A stretch of 64,000 bases of DNA from contig NZ_CP073766.1 of assembly GCF_018255755.1 (NCBI RefSeq), positions 3,162,001 to 3,226,000 on the forward strand, in the 5' to 3' direction. This document shows positions 27,601 through 35,326 of the stretch, in pieces. Below the pieces are notes generated by a model, which did no database searches, was not told the DNA's origin, and worked only from the letters and a program-made list of their open reading frames with translations. Position 1 is the first letter of the stretch. Every line of letters begins with the position of its first letter. The position numbers and the translations under genes were made by a program. This stretch comes from Chitinophaga sp. HK235. GTDB lineage: Bacteria > Bacteroidota > Bacteroidia > Chitinophagales > Chitinophagaceae.

Positions 27601-28376
27601 TGCATACCACTGCGGGAGTTGTAGGATGTACCGATTGACAACCCGGAGGTCACCTCTTTCAGATCTTTGGAACGATTGCTGATAGCCAGATTGACAGATG
27701 GTTTAATACTCGCACCCGTCTGTGAATTGGAGCTAATTCCCAGTGACAACGATGCTGATCCCGTGGAAGTACCGCCACCAGTACCAGTAGCAGGAGCACT
27801 GGTATTTCCAGCACCTGTTCCGGTGGTACCGGTACCAGAAGCCATCTCTGTCAGTTTGATACCAACATTGGCCCCTACTTCTGCTCCCCAGCCCCTGTAG
27901 GAGTTTTTGAACAAGCCGATGTTCACACTGAGTTTTAACAGTTTCCCCAGCCCCCAGAACTCCGGATATATTTCGAGGTTACCACCACCCGTCACATCAT
28001 CCTTTACATTAAACTCCTTGGTCACCACATCACCATTAAAATCATCGGGTAAACCACGCATCTGGCGGTTCATCACACCAGGGCTTAAAGACCAGCCCAG
28101 TCCTACCCAACCAGCTTCTTCATCCATACCGGCACCACCGCGATAGGAGAGATTCACCGGATAGCCGTCCACATCCAGCAGCGGAAGGTTGTAGCTGAAG
28201 TCACCGGAAAAAAGGTCCACCATATCAGAAGTACCTGCCGGCGAAAACCCTTTCATCTCCGGCTGTGCAGGCCCCGAGGTAAGCGCCCAGGCAACAGTGG
28301 GCGTAGCCAGCTGTATCAGAAAAACAAACAATAAAAACAGGGCAATAGGCTTTCTGAACTTAACAAAGCGGTTCAT
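21696..28376 (-). CDS. Giant SpvB/RHS-like surface protein with PA14-like and carbohydrate-binding-like domains
   Basis: 2226 aa from the ATG at 28,376, which gives a proper signal peptide (KPIALFLLFVFLIQLATP) and avoids overlap with the gene upstream. A farther upstream in-frame start would overlap it. Residues ~35-115 hold the pattern FSGDFSYNLPL...VNLSYRGG...WVGLGWSLSPG, which resembles the N-terminus of SpvB/TcB proteins and is common ahead of RHS modules in Bacteroidota. A Gly/Thr/Ser-rich stretch at ~165-220 is followed by long beta-rich regions, a PA14-like domain near 1725-1810 (DNTIRITVDGT, LTAGTHTIFLEG) bracketed by two GCPxxY Cys motifs, and a C-terminal beta-sandwich from ~2075 ending in a YD-like strand (YATFYEYDDAGVLIRV). 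No toxin tip is seen. It may partner the 2900-aa protein. Confidence 0.85.
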   Translation of the reverse strand: MNRFVKFRKPIALFLLFVFLIQLATPTVAWALTSGPAQPEMKGFSPAGTSDMVDLFSGDFSYNLPLLDVDGYPVNLSYRGGAGMDEEAGWVGLGWSLSPGVMNRQMRGLPDDFNGDVVTKEFNVKDDVTGGGNLEIYPEFWGLGKLLKLSVNIGLFKNSYRGWGAEVGANVGIKLTEMASGTGTTGTGAGNTSAPATGTGGGTSTGSASLSLGISSNSQTGASIKPSVNLAISNRSKDLKEVTSGLSIGTSYNSRSGMQALTLTGSVTGTTYKEVADPKDASKKQLETVSSGGSSQSSSISFARQSYTPIINTPFNNQSYTFSASFGPAVFGIHIKGALSGYYMRQTVAQRIQSLKAYGLLNAQRGQQEAYALMDFNRENDIPYQDGVPYLPIPISTPDLFTASSQKGSHQYKLYRNGSGVFFDHRGVNNSFSGSLGVEIGAGNIFQGGVDIYAQKVTTSAGKWQDQNDYLSKGQFTAADKKNPLMEPAYFKRVGEQMPVDEDYYASLNNEDPFRVDIRRGRDVRALNRVVTGSGTGVDLNQPWKRNKREARNHVFNQMNMQEAATYGLDKTLNSYPKNQLVVAGCDDNKITRYTRNKPGHHIGEITTTDDQGLRTVFGIPVYNQSQTEASFSVDPSNGNKARGLVKYLSGKDDTGGNDIGRDRYCNKQTLPPFAYAYLLTGILSPDYTDLTGNGISDDDPGTAVKFNYTKIADNFAWRTPYEKDSANFNEDLLSDLKDDKANYTYGQKEIWYMHSIESKTMVAMFYLKDREDGLGVLSSAGGKNTTVRQQYLDHIDLFTKADLLERKDKAVPVKTVHFEYDYSLCGNIPNNTGNAVMVNGVDINARKGKLTLKKVYFTFGANRKGALQPYVFTYNDKVNGVAVDYGHKQADRWGTFKSTTENSTGLRNDEFPYTTQDKARADENAALWQISRVDLPTGGHINVTYESDDYAYVQNKRAMQMCMVAGLDNKGQSTGMIQANEVLVNLPKPVNSQQELMYRYFQGMERLYFKCLTDLDGKGHEEMIPGYGTIKKVRLVDANTAAVTLDKVEGVNPISKTAWQYLRLNLPVYAYPGSDTDDLDGDATQIIRALVAALGNVKELVENFDSRAERKSFANKINLNKSWVRLYAPSFTKLGGGSRVKAIRMSDNWQAMSGENMPEGSYGQDYSYTTTGNDEKGQPMTISSGVAAYEPMIGNDENPFRQPFPYQSKPGFLGLNDYYYMEDPIGEAYFPAANVGYSKVTVRSVGADNYNNRSGYTVSEFYTAKDFPVIVKKMDKEQQDYRPSPILNIFKVKVENSVGVSQGYSVELNDMHGKMKGEAVYNRGGGKISSAEYIFKTDNPLAAQQRVKNEALLLQPDGSLKQGRIGEEIEVFTDMREQRTDNIGGSVHASGGAFMAWIFPIPYFYPGIGPNIETREFRSASTVKVIQKFGLMEKTRVMKDGSSVSTENLAWDSETGEVLLTRTYNEFDDPVYNLTYPAHWAYSGMGQAYRNIGLELNGVNTNATRQLQNIPAGLLNPGDEVMDGAHNMKGWISQPEGGDALYVIDAAGNTQTFNNATLKVTRSGKRNLAATPIGGVTALRNPIKAGRIDLTAFSQVLNVSAVTYKDQWQVTQTQPCGCPAGYVKSQDGMYCEKYDTIARSKPDSIKACPKGNSAYGFRGTRVYFAGYQLNGLGRDTLIPMDSALWRNKDGNARDGRMNYCAVWDCNNNIPDNKWIGFKTTFNVPVSSYYYVGMGGDNTIRITVDGTVVMNMDPFAVGNRLGTDEGAAFYWWHVYPVWLTAGTHTIFLEGMNYGSAAGFGAEIYNNTLSELFKASKYEDLNIIFTTRDMRDKYFQVGDAISGCPVDYFPAGDGVHCIKLLDRIPAWQPTAVNPYVAGILGNWRPWQQFAYHDSRRQLPENAAEGVTNIRRSGIFTSFIPFWTYSNGMFRQVDSKAYPSWVMASESMKYNNKGEALESKDALGRSSAALFGYLQTTPVAVASNALNTDIGYDGFEDYSYSQTCTTGVDACNIEGHFDFRKLLLQNIKPVTEAAHTGRYSLKLSAPAVIKRDVNVLTDLSFLSYNTNGEAYTKPNAALRPFTPKPGKRYLASVWVKDQSLNSSASGVLDVLSGSNVLVSSSSAGPQVEGWRKVEVVFTVPDNATDISIRLSPKSGTAYFDDIRIQPFDSEMKCYAYYSNNMFLAAELDENNYATFYEYDDAGVLIRVKKETEKGIVTIKENRSAYKIQ

Positions 28377-28389
28377 GAAAAATAATTTT

Positions 28390-28908
28390 TTAGTATAGGG
28401 TAACATCAAAATTTCGTTGACTGAAGCTAAACGCATGCTGACTATATTTCAACAGCAGATCATGTTTCACAGCACCACGCCGGTAAAATACCAGCATGTA
28501 TTCTGTTGAACTGGCCTTCCCATTGGCAATAGGCTGACAAAGACCACATACCAGCGTATCTTTCCCACTCTGCAGGGTAAACTGATTAGCCATGTCATAG
28601 GTAACGTTTTCGGGTATACGTTTTCCATTCATTTCAAACCGGAAATAATAACAGCTGTCAAGTTGACGGCGGAGACTGTCGCAGTTGACGGTTCCATTGC
28701 CGCAACCAGCCAGCAGCAGCTGATAGTCTATCGGAAACAGCTGTGCCGTATATACCGTGTCCTGCTCCTGTTGCTGCTGCACCAGTCCATGCGCAGGATC
28801 ACTGATATACCGTACAAATTTCTCCGGGCTTCGGAAATGCCCGGGCTTACAGGACAGATACAGGATACTACAACACAGCAACAGGTAAAACAATCGTTTA
28901 GTCAGCAT
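28390..28908 (-). CDS. Small lipoprotein of the RHS operon
   Basis: 172 aa. Signal peptide with lipobox LYLSC (Cys20). The mature part has six more cysteines (e.g. CGNGTVNC, CGLC) and a Gln-rich stretch. No family was recognised. Its start overlaps the end of the upstream Fn3-like gene by 11 bases, so the two are translationally coupled. Likely a periplasmic or outer-membrane accessory of the large surface proteins encoded next. Confidence 0.7.
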   Translation of the reverse strand: MLTKRLFYLLLCCSILYLSCKPGHFRSPEKFVRYISDPAHGLVQQQQEQDTVYTAQLFPIDYQLLLAGCGNGTVNCDSLRRQLDSCYYFRFEMNGKRIPENVTYDMANQFTLQSGKDTLVCGLCQPIANGKASSTEYMLVFYRRGAVKHDLLLKYSQHAFSFSQRNFDVTLY

Positions 28909-29980
28909 AGGTAAATTTTAAGACCAGTTCCGTACTTCCTACATTATGTATTTTCAACAGGTAGTGATGGCCCTCGATAAAAGATGAATTACTTTCCAGA
29001 CGCAGGTCTATCAGGTTTACACCCGTCTGCATATGTGCTTTCGGCAGTTTCTTAATCGGTGTCAAAGGATCTGACAGATCGATGATGCTATAGTCCAGCT
29101 TACCGCCTTTATAAGGATTGTTGAAAGAGAAATGCAGCACCTTTTTAGCCAGGTAGTAGCTGCCTTCCAGTACCGGCTTGGCTTCGCGGTAGCTGTCCTT
29201 CTCCTGTACAGCAGTATCACACTTCACCGTAAAACGCCATATCTCCGAGCGGGTGATCACCAGGTCTCTGCTATGTACAAATACCTGCCAGGCGTATGAC
29301 TGTCCCTGTACCAGATCAGGCACCTGCGGCGGATAGGTGATAAACTGCTGACGCAGGTCTGCAATATTGATCAGTGGCTTGTTCTGGGCCAGTGCTGTGG
29401 CGGCGTCCTGTTTGTCGGCAATAGGCGCTACAACAATACGGTAACGGGTATCCGGAGTTACCGGTACCGGTGGCTGCCAGCTGAAGGAAGGCCTGGTATT
29501 ACATATTTCATCTCCGTTATAGGGATCAATCAGCAGCAAGGGCGTAGCCGGCAGTATGGTCTGATGATAACAGTTTTCATGAATTTCAGGGTCCGGTTTA
29601 AATCCTTTTTCGAGGTACTGAAAACAGTATTCAAATTCTCCTTCGGGGAAACGGCCTGTCTGGCTCAGCATCGGTACAGCGGTACTTTCACCAAACCGGA
29701 GCGTGCTATTGCTGAGCATATTTCTTTGTAAGCGGTTGGCACCCTGTCTCAGCGGGAATTCTTCCAGATACACATTCACCACGGTACGGCCCATACCATC
29801 TTTTACCAGGATACGGAAAGAACCCATCAGGTCTCTGGGGCCGGCATTCACTACCTGCGCCATCGTCAGGCCTTCCAGGGTCTGGCCGTGCAAGGCAGGT
29901 TCAAAACTGATGTTTACCTGTGCCCTCACCGCACCCACCGTACAGAGTATGCCTATCAGGGAAGCCAGAATCTTTTTCAT
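28898..29980 (-). CDS. Secreted Fn3-like protein of the RHS operon
   Basis: 360 aa with a signal peptide (cleavage after VRAQ, about residue 21). Residues ~155-250 look like a fibronectin-III-type beta domain: a conserved entry (CNTRPSFSWQPP), a central YRIVVAPI strand and a closing QSYAWQVFVHSRD strand. The N-terminal ~130 residues and C-terminal ~95 residues are beta-rich and unassigned. It is second in the operon, 9 bases after the barrel-like gene, and overlaps the following lipoprotein gene. Probably a periplasmic or surface scaffold; function unknown. Confidence 0.7.
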   Translation of the reverse strand: MKKILASLIGILCTVGAVRAQVNISFEPALHGQTLEGLTMAQVVNAGPRDLMGSFRILVKDGMGRTVVNVYLEEFPLRQGANRLQRNMLSNSTLRFGESTAVPMLSQTGRFPEGEFEYCFQYLEKGFKPDPEIHENCYHQTILPATPLLLIDPYNGDEICNTRPSFSWQPPVPVTPDTRYRIVVAPIADKQDAATALAQNKPLINIADLRQQFITYPPQVPDLVQGQSYAWQVFVHSRDLVITRSEIWRFTVKCDTAVQEKDSYREAKPVLEGSYYLAKKVLHFSFNNPYKGGKLDYSIIDLSDPLTPIKKLPKAHMQTGVNLIDLRLESNSSFIEGHHYLLKIHNVGSTELVLKFTYAD

Positions 29981-29989
29981 AGTAGGGAT

Positions 29990-32434
29990 TTAGAAGTTAT
30001 ACTTGATGCTCCAGTCTACACGTACCAGGTCATCATAATAGGTTTCATATTGTTTGATATTAAAGCGACAGTCTACAAACAAACTCGTGGCAAGGTGGCT
30101 GTTCAGGTTTGCTGAAAGACTTTGCCGGAAGCCGGCCTGCTCATAAAAACGTTGCATATTGCTGTAGTTCAGACCAGACGTGGCACTGATCTTCTTGCCC
30201 AGCATATAGGTAATCCCGACATCTGTATTCAGTAGACTGTTCAGGTAGGCAGGGCCACCAGGATTCTGCGAATAGGTATAGGTGACATTACCGTACAACA
30301 ACTGCTGCCCTATCGTTACCGACTGCATGGAGGTAATGGTAGCTGCTTTCAGATTAGCAGTACTGTCACCGGCCCATAGATAACGGCTACGGTTATACGT
30401 AAGGCTCATGGTGTTGCGGTAAAAAGTATTCCGCAGCCGTTTCTGGAAAGAAAATTCTCCGGTGATACGGTCTGTGATATTATTATTGCGGCGGTAAGCG
30501 GGTGTTATATGCACTCCTCTTACAGGCTGGTAGCGGAACGACAACTGCTGGCTGTTTGTCAGCCGGATCCTCGTTTCCAGCAGGTAGTTATTATTACGCC
30601 AGCGGCTCGATGGCATGGTAGAGTAGGCATACTCCCGCCAGTTGCCACGGGCATTGATCACCAGCTTATTTTTCATAAATGATTTACGGAGAGACAAGGC
30701 TCCTTCTGTAGTACCACCAGGCATAAAAGCGGCGCCGGGATTATAATACGCAGAGGCAACCTTCGACACATTGGCTTCCACATTCAATGCCTGCTTGGTG
30801 AATTCTCCGCTGTAACTGGCTATCACAGCCACACTTTGACCAAAGTTTTTCATATCGGCCAAACCAGCCAGGGCAGAACGTTTATTACCTACCGTGTCAT
30901 TACCATACAAAGCATCTGTGAGCACCGCAGAAGATTTGGATAATTCCAGCGACACCACTGACGTTTCATTGATCCGGAAACGATTGCTCAAACCCATGAC
31001 CATACTGGATTTGGACGGCATATCAAAAGTACCTTCCGGATGCGGCACCTTCGATTGACGGAAATTAAAGATGGACAGATGTATATGATCTTCCTTTAAG
31101 GCACCACGCCCTACTCTTATACCACTGGCTATATGATCGTTGGGGCGCATCATGGAGAAGTAGGGCCGGTCGTACACAGCAGGTATGTCCCGCTCTTTGC
31201 CTACCAGCAGAAACAGGTATTTGTTCTCTTTAAAAAACTCCATGCTGACACCATTGGTGAGATAAGCATTGAGCGACAAAGGGCTGAGGGTGATAGTATG
31301 TTGTCCCATATTCATACTATTGACATACAGGAATACTTTTTCAAGTCCACTGAGCGGCAAACGGTCTGCTGCCAGCTGTTGCAGGCTGGACGGGTCATTC
31401 AGCATCCGGCTGAGTTGTTGTGCTCTGGCTGATTCTTCACTGTTCAAACGATTCTCCAGATCTACGAGATTCATCTGTTTTTGTAACGCCTGATATTTTT
31501 TATAATAGGAAAGCAACTTATAAAACATGGCTATTTCCTTTTTAAGCCCCGGAATCATGGCGGTATCACGGGCATCCAGCGTTCCGGAAGAAAGGTTTGT
31601 TTCCAGCTGTTTCAGGTAACGTTGTTTCTCCGCTATTTTGTTACTGTAATCGTTTCCTATGATAGACTGAAACACGCCACCCACGTTGCGGGTAGAAAAA
31701 TCACGGATAGTATCCAGTCCCGGCAAGCGTTGCTGGAAGCCAGTCATAAAGTCCTGTTTCATGGAATCCAGTGTACGCGACACTGTTTTTTCTGCAGTCT
31801 GCCTGGCCAGCTGTAACAGCTTATCTTTCGGTATCTCCTTATCTATCTTTATTTTCCCGGCCAGTTGTTTACGGTAATTGTCCAGAAAAGCATCCTTATC
31901 GAAAGTCACCTGAAAATTGTTTGTATAACTGATGGAAGGATAACTATAATTCTGATGCAGAAACCTTACAGCCAATGGTATTTTGGCTACCTGTATACTA
32001 CCTTCCAGTATCAGGCGGTTGAGCATATAATAACCGGTGCCCCAGTAGGTACGGTCTACCTGTGTTTCCTGGGTCACTGCCAGCTTATGGCTGGCCAGTA
32101 TTTCCTTCATAGAAGGCTTTTCTATAGAAGGCAAACTAACGGCTTGTTTTATTCGTTGTTTCGCACCTGACAAAGGAGATCTGACTGCATTCGACAAAGC
32201 CGAAATACTGCGTTTACCCGTCTCCGTTATAACACCGGATGCCGTACGGATAACAGAGTCTTTCACCGATGCAACAGCAGGGATAGAATCCTGTGACAGC
32301 AAGGGGAAAGCGGGCAATTGGCCGACCTGGCCAGCAGCATTTATGCTTTCCACACACAACAGACAGTTAACAATAATCAAAGCGAAAACACGAAACCTGC
32401 AAGCTCTTTGGTATAGGGTTGAGCTGGTTAACAT
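29990..32434 (-). CDS. Outer-membrane beta-barrel-like protein with periplasmic coiled-coil region
   Basis: 814 aa, first gene of the operon. A signal peptide of ~34 residues is followed by an N-terminal region to ~260, a coiled-coil-prone segment at ~265-345 (EKQRYLKQLETNL, KYQALQKQMNLVDLENRL), and from ~360 to the end many short alternating amphipathic strands with aromatic girdles. The protein ends in Phe (VRVDWSIKYNF), as expected for a BAM-inserted barrel. No named family was recognised. Leading an operon of two giant exported proteins, it is a candidate for their exporter or surface anchor; this is inference. Confidence 0.7.
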   Translation of the reverse strand: MLTSSTLYQRACRFRVFALIIVNCLLCVESINAAGQVGQLPAFPLLSQDSIPAVASVKDSVIRTASGVITETGKRSISALSNAVRSPLSGAKQRIKQAVSLPSIEKPSMKEILASHKLAVTQETQVDRTYWGTGYYMLNRLILEGSIQVAKIPLAVRFLHQNYSYPSISYTNNFQVTFDKDAFLDNYRKQLAGKIKIDKEIPKDKLLQLARQTAEKTVSRTLDSMKQDFMTGFQQRLPGLDTIRDFSTRNVGGVFQSIIGNDYSNKIAEKQRYLKQLETNLSSGTLDARDTAMIPGLKKEIAMFYKLLSYYKKYQALQKQMNLVDLENRLNSEESARAQQLSRMLNDPSSLQQLAADRLPLSGLEKVFLYVNSMNMGQHTITLSPLSLNAYLTNGVSMEFFKENKYLFLLVGKERDIPAVYDRPYFSMMRPNDHIASGIRVGRGALKEDHIHLSIFNFRQSKVPHPEGTFDMPSKSSMVMGLSNRFRINETSVVSLELSKSSAVLTDALYGNDTVGNKRSALAGLADMKNFGQSVAVIASYSGEFTKQALNVEANVSKVASAYYNPGAAFMPGGTTEGALSLRKSFMKNKLVINARGNWREYAYSTMPSSRWRNNNYLLETRIRLTNSQQLSFRYQPVRGVHITPAYRRNNNITDRITGEFSFQKRLRNTFYRNTMSLTYNRSRYLWAGDSTANLKAATITSMQSVTIGQQLLYGNVTYTYSQNPGGPAYLNSLLNTDVGITYMLGKKISATSGLNYSNMQRFYEQAGFRQSLSANLNSHLATSLFVDCRFNIKQYETYYDDLVRVDWSIKYNF

Positions 32435-32737
32435 TTATTAGGGTTCTGTTACACTAAAGATAAACCGCAGTGTTATAAATCAAAAAATAATTACGCCCGG
32501 TTTCATACTAAAAAACATAAACGCCTTATTATGAAAATATTGTGTCCTGATCTTTTTTGATCATGAAAACAATAATCGCATCTACTGAGAAACCGGGATA
32601 ACAACAATCGGCCAAAATCCTCTATGCTGCTACATTTTCGCAGTATAAAAAGATAACACTGCTTAAATCAGATAAAGCTAAAACTGACAAAATAAAAGCA
32701 GTGGTATTTCTTAATATTAAAAGTAAATATTGTTGCT
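32435..32737. other. Intergenic region between divergent genes
   Basis: About 300 AT-rich bases separating the RHS operon from the polytopic membrane protein gene. Apart from the RHS-operon promoter no structured element was recognised. Confidence 0.5.
32455..32484 (-). promoter_or_regulatory. Probable promoter of the RHS operon
   Basis: On the minus strand there is a TTTG -33 element (32,481-32,484), an 18-base spacer and TATCTTTA at 32,462-32,455, one base off the TAnnTTTG -7 consensus. It lies 20 bases before the first start codon. Both elements at workable spacing make this one of the better promoter candidates in the window. Confidence 0.5.
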
Positions 32738-34204
32738 ATGCCTTCTTCCCCTCAAACCTTCCGTCAATATATACTGAAGGAAGCTGATAACCAGCGGTAT
32801 CTTAAAATAGCGGCTGCAGGGCTTATCCTGCAGCTGGTCATTTTTAAAATACTGTATCCTTTTGGTGACTATTTCTCTGATTCCTATAGCTATCTCTTTG
32901 CAGCCATTACTAAGATGAAGGTAAACCTGTGGCCTATTGGTTATACCTATTTCCTGCGGTTGTTTCATCACATCAGTCATTCCGATACAGCACTGGTGGC
33001 ATTCCAGTATCTGCTGGTACAGTGCTCTGCCCTTTACCTGTTTTTTACGGCAGGTTATCTTTTCCAAATGAGCGAACAGACCAGGAAGGTGGTATTTTAT
33101 GTACTGGTTTTTAATCCGCTGATCCTGTATATCTGTAACTATATTTCCAGCGACGGATTGTTTCTCGCGCTGAGCCTGATCTGGTTTACACAACTGCTCT
33201 GGCTGATATACCGGCCCACATTATGGCTGATACTGGCACATACGGCGATCATCGCTATCGCATTTACAGTGCGCTACAATGCGATGTATTATCCTTTAAT
33301 AACAGCTTTGGCGTTGCTGTTGTCCAGCCAGAAAATATATTATAAAATACTGGGCATCATACTGCCGCTGGTATTGATTTATTCCTTTATCAATTTTACC
33401 AGTGAAGAATCCAGGAAGATTACCGGCACACGCCAGTTTTCTGTTTTTGGCGGATGGCAGATGGCCAACAATGCCCTGTATATGTTCCCGTATCTGAAGG
33501 AATTCCCTGAACCTCCTGCCAACTGTAAAGCATTCCATCAGGACGTAGTGTATTTCTTCACACGTGTAGCCGCCCATGCAAAGCCCGTCTCTCCTATCGA
33601 TGGAGCCGTTTACCTCAAACATCCCAATGCACCGCTGAAACACTATATGGAAAAACAATATGGTCCCAAAACTGACAGTACTGGCGGCATACAGTCCTGG
33701 GGCTCTGTATCACCCATATATGCAGCATACGGAAGTTATATGATCCGGCAGCATCCTTTTTATTTTGCCCGCTACTTCCTGCTTCCCAATACGTTTAACT
33801 ATTTTATCCCCCCACTCGAAAAGTTAACAGAATACAATCTGGGGACCGAGGATGCAGCACCGGTGGCGATCTACTGGTTTGATTATTCTTCCAAAAAACT
33901 ATCTGCTGTTTCGCTCAACGGGCAAAAGGGGCTTTTGTTTTTCTTCCCCATCCTCTTCGGTTTGCTCAACCTGGTATTTATATGGATCATTATCCGGTGG
34001 TTACTGTCCAGGGCACATAAAGAAGCAAACATGTCCAGTAAAAAGGCGCTCTGGCTGGTGCTGGCCACTTTACTGGTAAATGCAGGATTCAGCATTCTGG
34101 CTTCACCTATTGTTTTCCGCTATCAGGTATTTGCGATGATCATCTGCCTGGTATTCATTGGGGTATTGTTTGATAAACTTAAACAGGAGCTACAGCTCAC
34201 ATGA
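32738..34204 (+). CDS. Polytopic membrane protein, GT-C glycosyltransferase-like
   Basis: 488 aa with about 10-12 hydrophobic segments. After the first one there is an acidic pair in a periplasmic loop (FGDYFSDSYSY), and a long loop follows at ~225-330. This matches the layout of GT-C glycosyltransferases (ArnT/PMT-like), which use polyprenyl-linked sugars, but no diagnostic motif confirms it. A short-range neighbour of a GH5-like glycosidase 63 bases downstream on the same strand. Confidence 0.65.
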   Translation: MPSSPQTFRQYILKEADNQRYLKIAAAGLILQLVIFKILYPFGDYFSDSYSYLFAAITKMKVNLWPIGYTYFLRLFHHISHSDTALVAFQYLLVQCSALYLFFTAGYLFQMSEQTRKVVFYVLVFNPLILYICNYISSDGLFLALSLIWFTQLLWLIYRPTLWLILAHTAIIAIAFTVRYNAMYYPLITALALLLSSQKIYYKILGIILPLVLIYSFINFTSEESRKITGTRQFSVFGGWQMANNALYMFPYLKEFPEPPANCKAFHQDVVYFFTRVAAHAKPVSPIDGAVYLKHPNAPLKHYMEKQYGPKTDSTGGIQSWGSVSPIYAAYGSYMIRQHPFYFARYFLLPNTFNYFIPPLEKLTEYNLGTEDAAPVAIYWFDYSSKKLSAVSLNGQKGLLFFFPILFGLLNLVFIWIIIRWLLSRAHKEANMSSKKALWLVLATLLVNAGFSILASPIVFRYQVFAMIICLVFIGVLFDKLKQELQLT

Positions 34205-34267
34205 ATTAACATTGCCAAATAGAAAGGATATTGGATATTTGACGCCGTTAACAACAAACAACTTGTC

Positions 34268-35314
34268 ATGAGGTATCCTATCCTGTTTATTACTCTTGTA
34301 TTTATATTGTCCAGCCATGTTTACGGCCAGGCTACCTGGTCTGTTGAAAAAGCCAATGCCTGGTATCAGCAGCAGGGATGGCTCAGAGGGGCCAATTTTA
34401 TCCCTTCTACCGCGGTCAACCAGCTGGAAATGTGGCAGGAAGCCACCTTCGATCCGCAGACCATTGACAGGGAGCTGGGTTATGCACAGGCCACCGGTTT
34501 TAACATCATGCGTGTTTATCTGCATCACGTAGCGTGGCAGCAAGACAGAGCAGGTTTCAAAAAAAGAATACAGCAATACCTCGACCTGGCACAAAAGCAT
34601 CAGATCAAAACCATGTTCGTTTTTTTTGATGACTGCTGGAGAGATACATACCAGGCAGGCCCTCAGCCACAGCCCATTCCCAGCGTGCATAACAGCGGAT
34701 GGCTGAAAGATCCCGGCGGCCTGATTGACCGCGATAGTACCCTCATGGATACACTGAGTATATATGTCAGGGATATCATCCGGACTTTTAAAGATGATGA
34801 CCGGGTAGTGATCTGGGATTTGTATAATGAACCCGGGCATTTTAAACATGGCGCCAAAAGCTGGCCCCTGCTGAAAAATGTGGTGGCCTGGGCCAGAGCA
34901 GAAGCGCCACAGCAGCCTATTACCATCGGCATCTGGAACAAGGAATTCACAGACTTCAACCAATACCAGCTGGAGAACTCAGACATTATCACTTTTCATA
35001 ATTACCGGGACAGTGCCTCCATGCGGGAAGCCATCGATACACTCCTGACTTACAACAGGCCGCTGATCTGCTCTGAATATATGAAACGGCCCAACAACAG
35101 CACTTTCGCCACTCATCTCCCCATGATGAAAGCAGCCAACGTAGGAGCCATCAACTGGGGGCTGGTAGCCGGCAAAAGCCAGACCAACTACCCCCAGGGA
35201 AATAAAGGTGGAGAACCCGAGCCTGCAATCTGGTACCATGATATCTTCCGGACAGACGGCACCCCGTTTGACAAGGGGGAAACAGACTTCATCCGGAAGA
35301 TCACCAACCGTTGA
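34268..35314 (+). CDS. Secreted glycoside hydrolase, GH5/cellulase-like
   Basis: A 348-aa exported TIM-barrel hydrolase. The signal peptide ends near residue 20 (HVYGQ). The acid/base residue is Glu188 in WDLYNEP and the nucleophile is Glu270 in LICSEY, the classic clan GH-A pair at the ends of strands 4 and 7. Other barrel marks are FNIMRVYLHH, TMFVFFDD and ITFHNY. Relatives are often labelled 1,4-beta-xylanase or cellulase; the substrate is not determined by sequence. Its stop codon lies inside a hairpin shared with the convergent gene. Confidence 0.85.
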   Translation: MRYPILFITLVFILSSHVYGQATWSVEKANAWYQQQGWLRGANFIPSTAVNQLEMWQEATFDPQTIDRELGYAQATGFNIMRVYLHHVAWQQDRAGFKKRIQQYLDLAQKHQIKTMFVFFDDCWRDTYQAGPQPQPIPSVHNSGWLKDPGGLIDRDSTLMDTLSIYVRDIIRTFKDDDRVVIWDLYNEPGHFKHGAKSWPLLKNVVAWARAEAPQQPITIGIWNKEFTDFNQYQLENSDIITFHNYRDSASMREAIDTLLTYNRPLICSEYMKRPNNSTFATHLPMMKAANVGAINWGLVAGKSQTNYPQGNKGGEPEPAIWYHDIFRTDGTPFDKGETDFIRKITNR

Positions 35315-35326
35315 TTTTATCAACGG
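35308..35326. terminator. Convergent-gene hairpin spanning both stop codons
   Basis: CCGTTGA (35,308-35,314) and TCAACGG (35,320-35,326) are perfect complements around a 5-base TTTTA loop. The TGA stop codons of the two convergent genes form the inner end of each arm. No long T tract follows, so it may stabilise 3' ends rather than terminate strongly. Confidence 0.55.
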
